Positions 53,058-61,352 of a DNA stretch of 64,000 nt are shown here, piece by piece. Both the position numbers and the translations under genes were made by a program. The stretch is from Streptomyces sp. NBC_01717 (GTDB lineage: Bacteria > Actinomycetota > Actinomycetes > Streptomycetales > Streptomycetaceae). The notes beneath the pieces are model-generated. The model did no database searches. It saw only the letters and a list, made by a program, of their open reading frames with translations, and was not told the DNA's origin. The stretch lies in contig NZ_CP109178.1 of the NCBI RefSeq assembly GCF_036248255.1, positions 5,580,001-5,644,000 on the forward strand. The letters run 5' to 3'. Position 1 is the stretch's first letter. The number at the start of each line of letters is the position of its first letter.

Positions 53058-53720
53058 TCAGGCGGTGCGGTGACGGAAGAGGATGCGCTGCAGTCCGGAC
53101 AGGACCAGGTCCAGGGCGACGGCCACGACCGCCACGAGGACCGCGCCGCCCAGTACCTGGACGAGGTCACGCTGGGCCAGGCCGTCGAAGACGTACCGGC
53201 CGAGGCCGCCGAAGCTGACGTACGCGGCGACCGTGGCGGTGGCGACGACCTGGATCAGGGCGAGGCGCAGGCCGGTCATGATCAGGGGGAGGGCGAGGGG
53301 GAGTTCCACCTGCCACAGGATCTGGTGGCCACGCATGCCCTGGCCGCGGGCGGCGTCCTTCACCTCCGGGTCGACGGCGGTCATCCCGGCGTAGGTGTTG
53401 GTGACGATCGACGGGACGGCGAGGGCGACCAGCGCCACGTACACCGGGGTCATCGACAGGCCGCTGGCCAGGAAGACCAGCACCACCAGGCCGACCGTGG
53501 GGAGCGCCCGGCCGAACGACGAGAGGTTGATGGCGAGGAACGCGCCGCGCCCCGTGTGGCCGATGAGCAGGCCGATCGGGAGCGCGATCGCCGTGGCGAT
53601 CAAGGTGGCGAGGAGCGAGTACTGGAGGTGCTCGGCAAGGCGGTGTGCGATGCCGTCCGGGCCCTGCCACTGTTCGGCGCTGGTCAGCCAGGTGCCGAGG
53701 TTCGCGAAGAGTTCGTACAT
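53058..53720 (-). CDS. Betaine-type ABC permease, subunit 1
   Basis: A 220-residue OpuCB/OpuCD-like permease with five to six helices. EHLQYSLLATLIATAIALPI lies near the N-terminus, and the coupling loop is DPEVKDAARGQGMRGHQILWQVELPLALP (around residues 117-145; key Glu-Ala-Ala-Arg-x-x-Gly pattern). It lies 11 bp before the binding-protein gene and 3 bp after the second permease, so it is tightly co-transcribed. Two distinct permease genes for a heterodimeric pore are usual for OpuC-type importers. Confidence 0.93.
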   Translation of the reverse strand: MYELFANLGTWLTSAEQWQGPDGIAHRLAEHLQYSLLATLIATAIALPIGLLIGHTGRGAFLAINLSSFGRALPTVGLVVLVFLASGLSMTPVYVALVALAVPSIVTNTYAGMTAVDPEVKDAARGQGMRGHQILWQVELPLALPLIMTGLRLALIQVVATATVAAYVSFGGLGRYVFDGLAQRDLVQVLGGAVLVAVVAVALDLVLSGLQRILFRHRTA

Positions 53721-53723
53721 CGG

Positions 53724-54368
53724 TCAGGCCCTCTGCTTCCGCTTCCAGGGGGTGAGCACGTACTGCACGGCCACCAGCGCCGCGTCCGCGACCAGCGCGA
53801 GCAGCAGGGTCAGGGCGATGCCGACGACCACCGGGGTCGGGAAGTTGCGCTGGAACCCGTCCGTGAAGAGCTGGCCGAGGCCGCCGTCGCCGATGTACGT
53901 GGCCACGCTGACCAGCGAGATCGACATGACCGTGGCGATCCGTACGCCCGCCATGATCACGGGGAGGGCGAGGGGGAGCTCGACGGTGAGCAGGATGCGC
54001 AGTGGGCGGGTGCCCATCGCCTTGGCGGCCTCCCTGGTGCGCGCCGGGACGGAGTCCAGGCCCTCGACCGTGTTGCGGAGGAGCACGACCAGTGTGTAGA
54101 CGGTCAGGCCGATCACCGTGGTGGTGCGGGTGAGGCCGGACACCGGCAGGAGAAGGACGAAGACCGCGATGGACGGGATCGTGAAGAGGATGTTCGACAG
54201 GCCCAGGAGGAAGCCGCGCAGGGGGCGTACCCGGTGGGCCAGGACGGCCAGCGGGAGCGAGATCAGCAGGCCGAGGAGCACGGCGGTCAGGGCGGCCTGG
54301 AGGTGGGAGACGGTGAGGGTGGCGAGGTCGCTCGCGTGGTCGGAGATCCACGACCAGTCGATGGTCAT
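53724..54368 (-). CDS. Betaine-type ABC permease, subunit 2
   Basis: A 214-residue OpuC-type permease: TVSHLQAALTAVLLGLLISL, ILFTIPSIAVFVLLLPVSGL and coupling loop SVPARTREAAKAMGTRPLRI (~107-126), then FPTPVVVGIALTLLLALVAD. It begins with ATG 54368 overlapping the ATPase stop by 4 nt, so translation is coupled. It is about 30 % identical-looking to the other permease over the coupling region, consistent with an ancient duplication (by eye). Confidence 0.93.
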   Translation of the reverse strand: MTIDWSWISDHASDLATLTVSHLQAALTAVLLGLLISLPLAVLAHRVRPLRGFLLGLSNILFTIPSIAVFVLLLPVSGLTRTTTVIGLTVYTLVVLLRNTVEGLDSVPARTREAAKAMGTRPLRILLTVELPLALPVIMAGVRIATVMSISLVSVATYIGDGGLGQLFTDGFQRNFPTPVVVGIALTLLLALVADAALVAVQYVLTPWKRKQRA

Positions 54369-55495
54369 GCGCTGCCCTTTCCGGCCGGAGCCGTCGCGGG
54401 CAGGGGGGCCGCGACCGCTGCGGTGTGGGCGTCCCCCGCCCGCGCGTGGACGGCCTCGCGCGCGGTGACCCCGGTCAGTACGCCCGTGTCGTCGACCCGG
54501 GCTATCAGGCCGGCCGGGGAGGCGACCGACTCGTTCAGCGCGGAGAGCAGCGAGTCGGTGTCGCGCAGCGGACGTACGGGGAGGAGCGGGGCGTCGCCCG
54601 CCGGGCCCGACGGAGCGGCTGCCGGGTCCAGCCAGCCGAGGGGTTCGCCCTTGGCGGAGACGACCAGCTGCCAGTCGGCGCGCCCGGCGGGGGCGGGTTC
54701 GTCGGCCCGTACCGTCCTCGCCGGCTGCCGGGGGAGATCTGCGAGCGTGCTCAACGAGAGCAGCTTCAGGCCGCGTTCGGCGCCGAGGAAGTCGGCGACG
54801 AAGTCGTCGGCCGGGCGCGCGAGCAGTTCGGCGGGCGGTGCGCACTGCACCAGATGACCGCCGGTACGGAACACGGCGATCCGGTCGCCGAGCCGGACCG
54901 CCTCGTCGATGTCATGGGTGACGAAGACGATGGTCTTGTTCAGCTCCTGCTGGAGGCGGAGCAGCTCGTCCTGGAGCTGGGTCCGGACGACGGGGTCGAC
55001 CGCGCCGAACGGCTCGTCCATCAGCAGCACCGGCGGATCCGCGGCGAGCGCACGCGCGACACCGACGCGCTGCTGCTGGCCGCCGGAGAGCTGGTGCGGG
55101 TAGCGCTTGGCGGCGTCCGCCGGAAGCCCGACCGTCTCCAGCAGTTCGGCCGCGCGGGCCCGGGCGCGCTTGCGCCCGTGGCCCAGCAGCAGCGGGACCG
55201 TGGCGATGTTGTCGAGGATCGTGCGGTGCGGAAAGAGCCCGGCCTGCTGGATGACGTATCCGATGCCCCGGCGGAGCTCGGCGGCGTCCGCTTCGAGGAT
55301 GTTCCGGCCGCCGAGCGTGATCGTGCCGGAGCTCGGATCGATCATCCGGTTGATCATCCGGAGGGTGGTGGTCTTGCCGCAGCCGGACGAACCGACCAGG
55401 ACGGTGATGCCGCCCTCCGGCATGGTGAGGCTGAGCTCATGAACTGCTGTTGTGCCGTTCGGGAAACGCTTGTTCACTGCGTCGAATTTGATCAT
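54365..55495 (-). CDS. Betaine-type ABC ATPase with regulatory C-terminus
   Basis: A 376-residue ATPase of the OpuCA class. Walker A is GSSGCGKTT (~35-43), the signature LSGGQQQRV (~134-142), Walker B VLLMDEPFGAVDP and the switch VTHDIDEAVRLGD. The C-terminal ~110 residues replace the usual tandem CBS domains with one recognisable CBS-like half (~315-355, LPVRPLRDTDSLLSALNESV) and a degenerate first half, so ionic-strength sensing may be altered. ATG 55495 has AAGGGA upstream. It is the first gene of the five-gene importer operon. Confidence 0.93.
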   Translation of the reverse strand: MIKFDAVNKRFPNGTTAVHELSLTMPEGGITVLVGSSGCGKTTTLRMINRMIDPSSGTITLGGRNILEADAAELRRGIGYVIQQAGLFPHRTILDNIATVPLLLGHGRKRARARAAELLETVGLPADAAKRYPHQLSGGQQQRVGVARALAADPPVLLMDEPFGAVDPVVRTQLQDELLRLQQELNKTIVFVTHDIDEAVRLGDRIAVFRTGGHLVQCAPPAELLARPADDFVADFLGAERGLKLLSLSTLADLPRQPARTVRADEPAPAGRADWQLVVSAKGEPLGWLDPAAAPSGPAGDAPLLPVRPLRDTDSLLSALNESVASPAGLIARVDDTGVLTGVTAREAVHARAGDAHTAAVAAPLPATAPAGKGSA

Positions 55496-55514
55496 CGGTC
55501 GTCCCTTGCCCCGG

Positions 55515-55560
55515 CTGCATATAGTCATGCAGAGTTCTCGTTGACTGAATAGGTTGTCAA
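55515..55560. promoter_or_regulatory. Two inverted repeats in the lyase/importer divergent region
   Basis: CTGCAT-ATAGTC-ATGCAG (55515-55532) and TTGAC-N10-GTCAA (55541-55560) lie between the ATPase start (55495) and the lyase start (55634). Either could be the operator through which the RpiR regulator controls both transcripts. Clear -35/-10 pairs are not evident. Confidence 0.45.
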
Positions 55561-55633
55561 TGCCTCGGGGTAAAACACTGGTTACAGAAGCCCGAGCGGC
55601 GAGATGTTGTGTCTGAATGAGGAGGGTTCGCGC

Positions 55634-57229
55634 ATGATGTCGTCCCACATGATGGACTCCTCGCCCTTCGGTGGCTGGGCCGCGGACCATGCCGTCGCCG
55701 TCGTCGAGCTCGATGGCCGGACCCTGCCCGTCGCCGACGTCGTCCGGATCGCCCGTGGTACCGCCCGGCCCGTGCCCGGTGCCGAGGCGATGAAGCGTGT
55801 CGACCGGTCCTGGTCCGCCGCCCGGGAGCTCGCCGCGACCGGGCGAGTCTACGGGCGCTCCACCGGGGTCGGCGCCAATCGCAACGAGGGCGTTCCCACC
55901 GAGGCCGCCGCCGATCACGGGCTGCGCCTGCTGCGCAGCCACGCCGGGGCCATCGGTGACCCGCTGCCCGCCCGCGAGGTCCGCGCCATGCTCGCCGTGC
56001 GCGCCAATCAGCTGCTTGCGGGCGGTGCCGGACTGCGGCCCGGCGTCGTCGTGGGTCTCTGCGAGGCGCTGGAGGCCGGCGCGCACCCGGTGGTCAACGA
56101 GTTCGGTTCGGTCGGTACCGGGGACATCGCCGCCCTGGCCCAGGTCGGCCTCGCACTCGCCGGGGAGCATCCCTGGCAGGGGCCCGGCGCCGCGCCCGAG
56201 CCCCAGTCGCTCGACAACAACGACGCCCTTGCCCTGATCAGCAGCAACGCCCTCACCCTCGGTCAGGCCGCCCTCGCGCTCGACGAGCTGCGCCGGCTCG
56301 TCACCGCCACCGAAGCGGTCGCCGCGCTCTCGCTGCTCGCGGTCGACGGTTCGTACGAGGCGTACGCCGAACCGGTCCACGCCGCCCGTCCGCACCCCGG
56401 CTCGTACCAGGTCGCGGCGCGGATGCGGCAGTTGCTCGGCGCTCCCGACCGCCCGGGGCCGCCGCTCGGCCGGATCCAGGACCCGTACGGTTTCCGCTGC
56501 CTGCCGCAGATCCACGGCCCCGCGCAGGACGCCGCCGACGCGCTCGAACGCGTCCTCGCCGTCGAGATCAACGCCGCCGCCGAGAACCCGCTGATCTGCC
56601 CGGACGCCGGTCTCAACGGCAGCCCTGCCGCCTACCACCACGGCGGCTTCTACATGGCCCAACTCGCCCTGGCTCTCGATCACTTCAGGCTCGCGGTCAC
56701 CCAGGTCGCCCGGCTCTCCACCTCTCGGCTCTCGGCTCTCAACGAGCCGTCCTTCACCCGGCTGCGGCCGTTCCTCGCGGACGGCGAGCCCGCCGCCTCG
56801 GGCGTGATGATCCTGGAGTACGCGGCCGGGGCCGCCCTCGGCGATCTGCGGGCGTTCTCCGCGCCCGCCTCGCTCGGTCATGCCGTGCTCTCCCGCGGCG
56901 TCGAGGAGCAGGCCAGCTTCGCCTCGCTGGCCGCCCGTCAGACACTGCGCGTCTGCAGCGCCTACCGGCAGGTCGTCGCCTGCGAACTCGTCTCCGCCGT
57001 AAGGGCGTTGCGCCTGCGCGACCTGCGGCCCGATCCTGAGCTGCCGGTCGGGCGGGCGTTCGCGCTGGCCGATTCGTTGCTCGACGCCGAGCTCGCGGAC
57101 CGGCCGCTCACCGATGATGTGAAGGCGGCGGCCGGGGAACTGCTCGACCGCTGCACGGATCTGTGGAACACCGGACTCACCGGAACGAGCCGGGACACCG
57201 GACTCACCAGTACAAGGGGGACAGCATGA
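55634..57229 (+). CDS. HAL/PAL-family lyase homologue lacking the MIO triad
   Basis: A 531-residue member of the histidine/phenylalanine ammonia-lyase superfamily. Conserved elements are VYGRSTGVGAN (Tyr73), RIQDPYGFRCLPQIHG (281-295) and AENPLI (316-321). The MIO-forming triad is missing: where HAL has GSVGASGDLA, this protein has GSVGTGDIA (158-166), one residue shorter and without the Ser. The Asn of HAL LLNGT is also changed (LISSN, 201-205). Conventional ammonia elimination is therefore unlikely. Known MIO-free relatives (ergothionase) eliminate trimethylamine instead. The start is ATG 55634 behind GAGGAGGG. It is coupled to the RpiR gene (ATGA) and divergent from a betaine importer. Confidence 0.85.
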   Translation: MMSSHMMDSSPFGGWAADHAVAVVELDGRTLPVADVVRIARGTARPVPGAEAMKRVDRSWSAARELAATGRVYGRSTGVGANRNEGVPTEAAADHGLRLLRSHAGAIGDPLPAREVRAMLAVRANQLLAGGAGLRPGVVVGLCEALEAGAHPVVNEFGSVGTGDIAALAQVGLALAGEHPWQGPGAAPEPQSLDNNDALALISSNALTLGQAALALDELRRLVTATEAVAALSLLAVDGSYEAYAEPVHAARPHPGSYQVAARMRQLLGAPDRPGPPLGRIQDPYGFRCLPQIHGPAQDAADALERVLAVEINAAAENPLICPDAGLNGSPAAYHHGGFYMAQLALALDHFRLAVTQVARLSTSRLSALNEPSFTRLRPFLADGEPAASGVMILEYAAGAALGDLRAFSAPASLGHAVLSRGVEEQASFASLAARQTLRVCSAYRQVVACELVSAVRALRLRDLRPDPELPVGRAFALADSLLDAELADRPLTDDVKAAAGELLDRCTDLWNTGLTGTSRDTGLTSTRGTA

Positions 57230-58068
57230 GCAGCCCGGCCGCGCGGTTGCAGCAGCTCTTCGAGGGGCACCGGCTCACGCCCACCCAGCGGCGCATCGCG
57301 CACTCCATGGTCCGGCGGGCCGCCGATGTGCCGTTCCTGTCCAGCGTGGAACTGGCCGATCTGGCCGGGGTCAGCCAGCCGTCCGTCACCCGCTTCGCCG
57401 TCGCGCTCGGGTTCGACGGGTATCCGGCACTGCGCAAGCACCTGCGGGAGGTCGCCCCCGGACCCGGTGAGGCGGCGGGCGCCGTCGACGACACCTACAA
57501 CGAATACCAGCAGGCCGTCCACGCCGAGATCGAGAACCTGCGGCACCTCGCCGACCTGCTCGCCGACCCCACTCCCGTCGAGCGGGCGGGGCGGCTGCTC
57601 GCCGCGTCGCGGCCGCTGCTCGTGCTCGGGCTGCGCGCCGCCTCCTCGCAGGCGCGTGGCTTCGGCTACTTCGCAGCCAAGGTCCACCCGGATGTGCGGG
57701 TGCTCGACGAGGGCGGCAGCATGCTGCGCGACCGCATCGACGCCGCGCGGCGGGCGGGGGCGAGCGCGCTGGTCTGCTTTGCGCTGCCACGCCACCCGAA
57801 GGAGGTCGTGGACGCGCTCGCGTACGCCCAGGAACAGGGTCTGACCGTGGTGTCGGTGGCCGACTCGGCGTTCACCCCGGTGGCCGCACACAGCGATCTG
57901 CTGATTCCGGCGGCCGTCGGCACCGGGCTCGCCTTCGACACCGCGTGTGCGCCGATGCTGCTGGGGCGGGTGCTGCTGGAGGCGATGTGCGACGACCTGC
58001 CCGATGCGCAGGCGCGGCTGGAGGAGTTCGACGCGCGGGCGGCGGCGCGCGGTCTGTTCGCCGAGTGA
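57226..58068 (+). CDS. MurR/RpiR family transcriptional regulator
   Basis: A 280-residue regulator. The N-terminal RpiR HTH (~5-80: LTPTQRRIAHSMVRRAADV, LADLAGVSQPSVTRFAVALG) precedes a SIS-like domain (~125-255: LVLGLRAASSQARGFGYFAAK and LVCFALPRHPKEVVDALAYA, then LTVVSVADS) that usually binds phosphosugars or other small ligands. It starts within the lyase stop (ATGA), so it is co-expressed with the lyase and is the natural candidate to sense the pathway ligand and control the divergent importer operon. Confidence 0.93.
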   Translation: MSSPAARLQQLFEGHRLTPTQRRIAHSMVRRAADVPFLSSVELADLAGVSQPSVTRFAVALGFDGYPALRKHLREVAPGPGEAAGAVDDTYNEYQQAVHAEIENLRHLADLLADPTPVERAGRLLAASRPLLVLGLRAASSQARGFGYFAAKVHPDVRVLDEGGSMLRDRIDAARRAGASALVCFALPRHPKEVVDALAYAQEQGLTVVSVADSAFTPVAAHSDLLIPAAVGTGLAFDTACAPMLLGRVLLEAMCDDLPDAQARLEEFDARAAARGLFAE

Positions 58069-58277
58069 GCGTGGGGCCGGGGTTGGGACTGCTGCCGGGG
58101 AGGGGAGCGGTCCTGCCGGGCGGGGACGGCATGGCGGACGCCCGGTGGTGCCGAATGCTCGGCCGGGAGTCCAGGAATCACTGCGGATTTTCAGAAACTG
58201 CTCAGACGTTGCTCAGGCACGGCCATTAATCTGCGCCCACAGAAACAGCACCGATGGCTGTCGAGAGGGGTACGGAC

Positions 58278-58841
58278 GTGGGGCGCGGAGCGCAGTCGCT
58301 GGCAAGGGTGGCCGTGATCGTACGGGCCGGAGCTGTACCGCTGTGGTGGCCGGGGCTGCTCGCCGCCGCCGTCGGCGCGCTCGTCCCGGGGCTCACCGGC
58401 CGGCGGATCGGACTGCTGGCCGGAGCCGCGCTCTTCCTGGTCACCGCAGTGGTGGTGGCGCTCGCCCGCGGGGGCAGGTACGCGGAATTGGCCCGGGCCG
58501 CCACCCGCGCCGGGCGGACCGACTTCCTCCAGGACCGGGCCGTGACCGTACGCAACTGGCGTCGCGGGCACCGGTGGTGGCTGCTGGGCGGGTTCCTCGT
58601 GGCGATCACCGGCGGGTTCCTGCTGCCCGGCGCCGGTGGGCTGGTGCTCGCGGGTGCCGGGGCGGGGCTCTGGCTCAAGGCGGTCCGGATCGGACGGCGG
58701 GAGCGCAAGGACGACGTCCTGTACTGGGTGCGGAGCGACTGGGTGGAGAAGGGGCGGCCCGCGGGCAAGCAGGTCGCGGCGTACCGGACGACCGGGCCGG
58801 TGGCGGGCGACGCCGCGCCCGGTGGGGCGCGGCGTCGCTGA
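58278..58841 (+). CDS. Small membrane protein of unknown function
   Basis: A 187-residue protein with four hydrophobic segments (about 12-32, 38-62, 98-118 and 120-136). A basic loop (RNWRRGHRWWLLGG) and a basic cytoplasmic tail (IGRRERKDDVLYWVRSDWVE) accompany them. I do not recognise a family. GTG 58278 is preferred because GAGAGGGG precedes it by 7 nt; ATG 58254 lacks a ribosome site. It is convergent with the Roadblock cluster, 16 bp between stops. Confidence 0.65.
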   Translation: MGRGAQSLARVAVIVRAGAVPLWWPGLLAAAVGALVPGLTGRRIGLLAGAALFLVTAVVVALARGGRYAELARAATRAGRTDFLQDRAVTVRNWRRGHRWWLLGGFLVAITGGFLLPGAGGLVLAGAGAGLWLKAVRIGRRERKDDVLYWVRSDWVEKGRPAGKQVAAYRTTGPVAGDAAPGGARRR

Positions 58842-58857
58842 GGGTGTGCTGCGGAGG

Positions 58858-59232
58858 TCAGACCTCCAGTTCGGCCTCGATCCGCTTCAGCTGGTGGCGG
58901 GCCATCGCCAGGTTGGCGCGGGCGGCGTCCAGCACCAGGTAGAGGAAGAGACCGTTGGTGCCGCGCGCCTTGAGCAGCCGGATCAGGTGGTACTGGGCGC
59001 CGAGGGTGATCAGGATGTCCTCGATCTCGTCCTTGATGCCGAGGTGTTCCATCGTGCGGAGTTTGGCACGTACGACATCGGTGTTGCCCGCGGCCGCGAC
59101 ATCCAGGTTGAAGTCCTTGCCGCCGCCGAGGGTGCCCAGCGCCATGCCGCTGGTGTAGTCGACGAGTGCGACACCGAGGGTGCCCTCGATGGAGGTCATC
59201 GCTTCCTTGAGTGACGCTTCGGTGTTGGCCAT
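58858..59232 (-). CDS. Roadblock/LC7-like protein, fourth gene of the cluster
   Basis: A 124-residue Roadblock/LC7-type protein: LGVALVDYTSGMALGTLGGG (~19-38), a central helix and IEDILITLGAQYHLIRLLKA (~70-89), then GLFLYLVLDAARANLAMARH. It closely parallels the first gene of the cluster (60656-61084), so the two are paralogues. Roadblock proteins form homo- or heterodimers that regulate small GTPases (MglB for MglA, CvnB for CvnD). No GTPase gene is present here. The start is ATG 59232. Confidence 0.85.
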   Translation of the reverse strand: MANTEASLKEAMTSIEGTLGVALVDYTSGMALGTLGGGKDFNLDVAAAGNTDVVRAKLRTMEHLGIKDEIEDILITLGAQYHLIRLLKARGTNGLFLYLVLDAARANLAMARHQLKRIEAELEV

Positions 59233-59310
59233 GAGTGCTTGTTTCCTTTCCTTGCCGGTCGAGGCGACCGGCTCCGATATCTGGCGTTCCTGGTGCGGAT
59301 GAGGCTGGTA

Positions 59311-59778
59311 TTACGTGCGGTGCGGGAGCGGGCCGCCGGCGGGCGGGGTGCGGGGGCGCGGGGCGTGCGACACGGGCGCGGGTTGTGCGGTGCGTCGCAG
59401 GGCGGTGTCGACCAGTTCGCCGATCCGGGTGCTCGCCCGGCGGCCTTCCAGGTGGAGCCGGCCGACGTTGATCCGGTCCTCGGCCAGGAGCGTGAGCACT
59501 GCGGAGGAGCCCGCCGCGTACGTGGCGATGTAGCCGGTCTCGCCTCGTACGAGCAGTTCGCGGAAGCCGCCCCGGCCCGTCGCCTCCGTCATCCGGAGCG
59601 CGACGCCGAGCGAGGCCGCGGTCAGTGCGGCGACGCCCTCCGCCTCCACTCCCGGGGTGTCCTGGGCCAGGACGAGTCCGTCGGTGCTGGCCGCCAGCGC
59701 GCCCGCGAGGAGCGGAACCCGGGCGCGTAGCCGCTGGAGTTCGGCCAGGACGTCCTGGACTTCGGCCTCGGGAACCAT
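59311..59778 (-). CDS. Roadblock/LC7 domain protein (MglB/CvnB type)
   Basis: A 155-residue protein with a canonical Roadblock fold: VPLLAGALAASTDGLVLAQD (~21-40), LTAASLGVALRMTEATGRGG (~53-72), GYIATYAAGSSAVLTLLAED (~82-101) and LHLEGRRASTRIGELV. A Pro/Arg-rich tail (~125-155) is added. In conservon systems this type is paired with a sensor-kinase-like CvnA and the GTPase CvnD; here only Roadblock and DUF4388 neighbours are present. ATG 59778 has GGAGGAG upstream on the minus strand. Confidence 0.87.
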   Translation of the reverse strand: MVPEAEVQDVLAELQRLRARVPLLAGALAASTDGLVLAQDTPGVEAEGVAALTAASLGVALRMTEATGRGGFRELLVRGETGYIATYAAGSSAVLTLLAEDRINVGRLHLEGRRASTRIGELVDTALRRTAQPAPVSHAPRPRTPPAGGPLPHRT

Positions 59779-59816
59779 CAGTTGTCTCCTCCCGGCACGC
59801 TGTCTGAGCGCGCGTA

Positions 59817-60659
59817 TCACAGGGCCTCCAATGCGTCTCTGAGCCGGCGCAGCAGGGCGACGTCGGGGTCGGCCGTGACCTCGGGAAGCGTGATCCGGCC
59901 GGGCGCGGAGGCGGACGGGGCTGCCGTCTGCCGGACCGCTTCGACCAGTCCGGCGGCCGTGAGCCGCCGCAGGTCGACGAGGATGTGGAACGCCGAGCGG
60001 CCCAGGTGCTGTGCGATGTCGGATGCCGTACGCACTCCGTCCACCAGGTCGAGTACGCGGCGCCGACGTGCGGGGACGGGGGCGTCGACGGGACGGGCCG
60101 CCCGGACGAGCGGGGCGGTGTCGGTCATCGCGTCGGGCCAGATCCGGTCCAGCAGCTCCCGGCGCCGGAGCGTCTCGCGCTGCACGGCATCGACGGGGAC
60201 GGGGTGCACGGGACCGATCCAGTGCGAGACCCCGTAACGGAACCGGGCCGGGGTCCGGGTGGGGGCGAGGGCGAAGAAGGCGGCGTCGTACAGCGCTCCC
60301 AAGTGGCAGAGCTCCAGGGCGCCGCCGGGTATCCGTCCGCTGTCCACCAGGTAGCGGCCGACCCGCTGCCCGGCGCCCGCCTGGGCGACCGCGTCCCACC
60401 AGCCGTCGCGGTGCAGGGTGCCGCCGGTGGTGAGCAGGATGTCGATGCCTGGTGTCGCGGGACTCTCGGCGTGCACGACCTGGCCGTCGGCGAGGTAGAG
60501 CGTGCCGCGGTCGCGCATCAGGGCGCCGGTGGCGCGCTCGGCGGCGAGGCGCTGGAGCATGGGGGAGAGGGCGGAGGCTGCTCTCACGGGGGAGGTTCTC
60601 TCGGGTGAGGTTCTGTGGGTTCTGTCGGGGGGTGTTCTCTCGGGCACGACGGTTCTCAT
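59817..60659 (-). CDS. DUF4388-like/winged-helix protein linked to Roadblock genes
   Basis: A 280-residue soluble protein. After a disordered basic start (~1-28) a DUF4388-like region follows (~34-150: LQRLAAERATGALMRDRGTLYLADGQVVHAES, key GALxxxxGTLYLxDGxVxxA; then GRYLVDSGRI and ALYDAAFFAL). The C-terminal part (~185-255) is winged-helix-like (RRVLDLVDGVRTASDIAQHL, LRRLTAAGLVE). DUF4388 proteins occur in two-component and gliding systems. Its start overlaps the stop of the first Roadblock gene by 4 nt. It could bring the Roadblock complex to DNA (inferred). Confidence 0.78.
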   Translation of the reverse strand: MRTVVPERTPPDRTHRTSPERTSPVRAASALSPMLQRLAAERATGALMRDRGTLYLADGQVVHAESPATPGIDILLTTGGTLHRDGWWDAVAQAGAGQRVGRYLVDSGRIPGGALELCHLGALYDAAFFALAPTRTPARFRYGVSHWIGPVHPVPVDAVQRETLRRRELLDRIWPDAMTDTAPLVRAARPVDAPVPARRRRVLDLVDGVRTASDIAQHLGRSAFHILVDLRRLTAAGLVEAVRQTAAPSASAPGRITLPEVTADPDVALLRRLRDALEAL

Positions 60660-61084
60660 GCCAGGACCAGCCGCTTTGCCATCTCACCCAGCCGTATCCG
60701 GGCGAGCGCCAGGTTGCCGTCGGAACGGTCGAGCCACAGATGCAGGAAGACGCTGCTGTCGAAGGCCGTCTCCACGAATCGGAGGATGTGGTAACCGGCG
60801 CGGGTGGTGACGATGACGTCCTCCACCGGAGGCGCCGCGCCCTTGGCCTTGACGTCGTTCTCCTCCGGGCCTGTTGAGGGTTCCGGGTCGGAGAGGGCGA
60901 ACGCGGGCTGCTCCACCGCCATGCGCGCCACCTCGGCCGTCTCGGCGGCGGTCGCCTCGTGATCGCCGTTGGGCGATTCACCGATGGTGCCCAGGGCGAG
61001 ACCACTCGTCCAGTCGACCACCGCGGCGCCGCGGGCACCGGGCAGCCTCATGACTTCGAGCAGGCACTCGTCGATTCCGGACAC
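60656..61084 (-). CDS. Roadblock/LC7-like protein, first gene of the cluster
   Basis: A 142-residue Roadblock-like protein: ARGAAVVDWTSGLALGTIGE (~17-36), then a cluster-specific acidic insert (~60-85, DPEPSTGPEEND) and VEDVIVTTRAGYHILRFVET (~86-105), VFLHLWLDRSDGNLALARIR. It is paralogous to the fourth gene of this four-gene operon but is longer by the insert. It is translationally coupled to the DUF4388-like gene. The operon is divergent from hutU across 268 bp. Confidence 0.82.
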   Translation of the reverse strand: MSGIDECLLEVMRLPGARGAAVVDWTSGLALGTIGESPNGDHEATAAETAEVARMAVEQPAFALSDPEPSTGPEENDVKAKGAAPPVEDVIVTTRAGYHILRFVETAFDSSVFLHLWLDRSDGNLALARIRLGEMAKRLVLA

Positions 61085-61352
61085 GCGGACTCCCTCCCCC
61101 GACCGGACGCACGGCTGTGACCCTGAGGCTACGCAACGTGCTCGCCCGGGGTGGGAGTTCTGGCATTTTCCATTGGTACATGCGGAAGACGGTCGGAAAC
61201 GGTCGGACTCGTTGAGGCCCTTGTCATGTTCTGTCCGTCTTGGGTGCCGCTCCCTGTCTTCCGGGCAGGTCTTTCGGGCGCGCCTGTTGACTACAAGTAT
61301 TCAGAGAGACAGGATGTGAATAGAAGCATCACAGAAGCGAGGAGGCATTGCC
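61085..61352. promoter_or_regulatory. Divergent region between the Roadblock operon and hutU
   Basis: For hutU, TTGACT (61287-61292), 17 nt and CAGGAT (61310-61315) form a plausible promoter. An inverted repeat TATTCA-N13-TGAATA (61298-61303 and 61317-61322) overlaps its -10 and could be an operator. A direct repeat of ACGGTCGGA lies near 61195. I see no clear promoter for the minus-strand operon. Confidence 0.55.

Noticed and set aside
55634..57229. Annotation of the lyase as ordinary histidine ammonia-lyase (hutH)
   Set aside because: The MIO triad and the following Asn are absent, so standard HAL chemistry is not supported.
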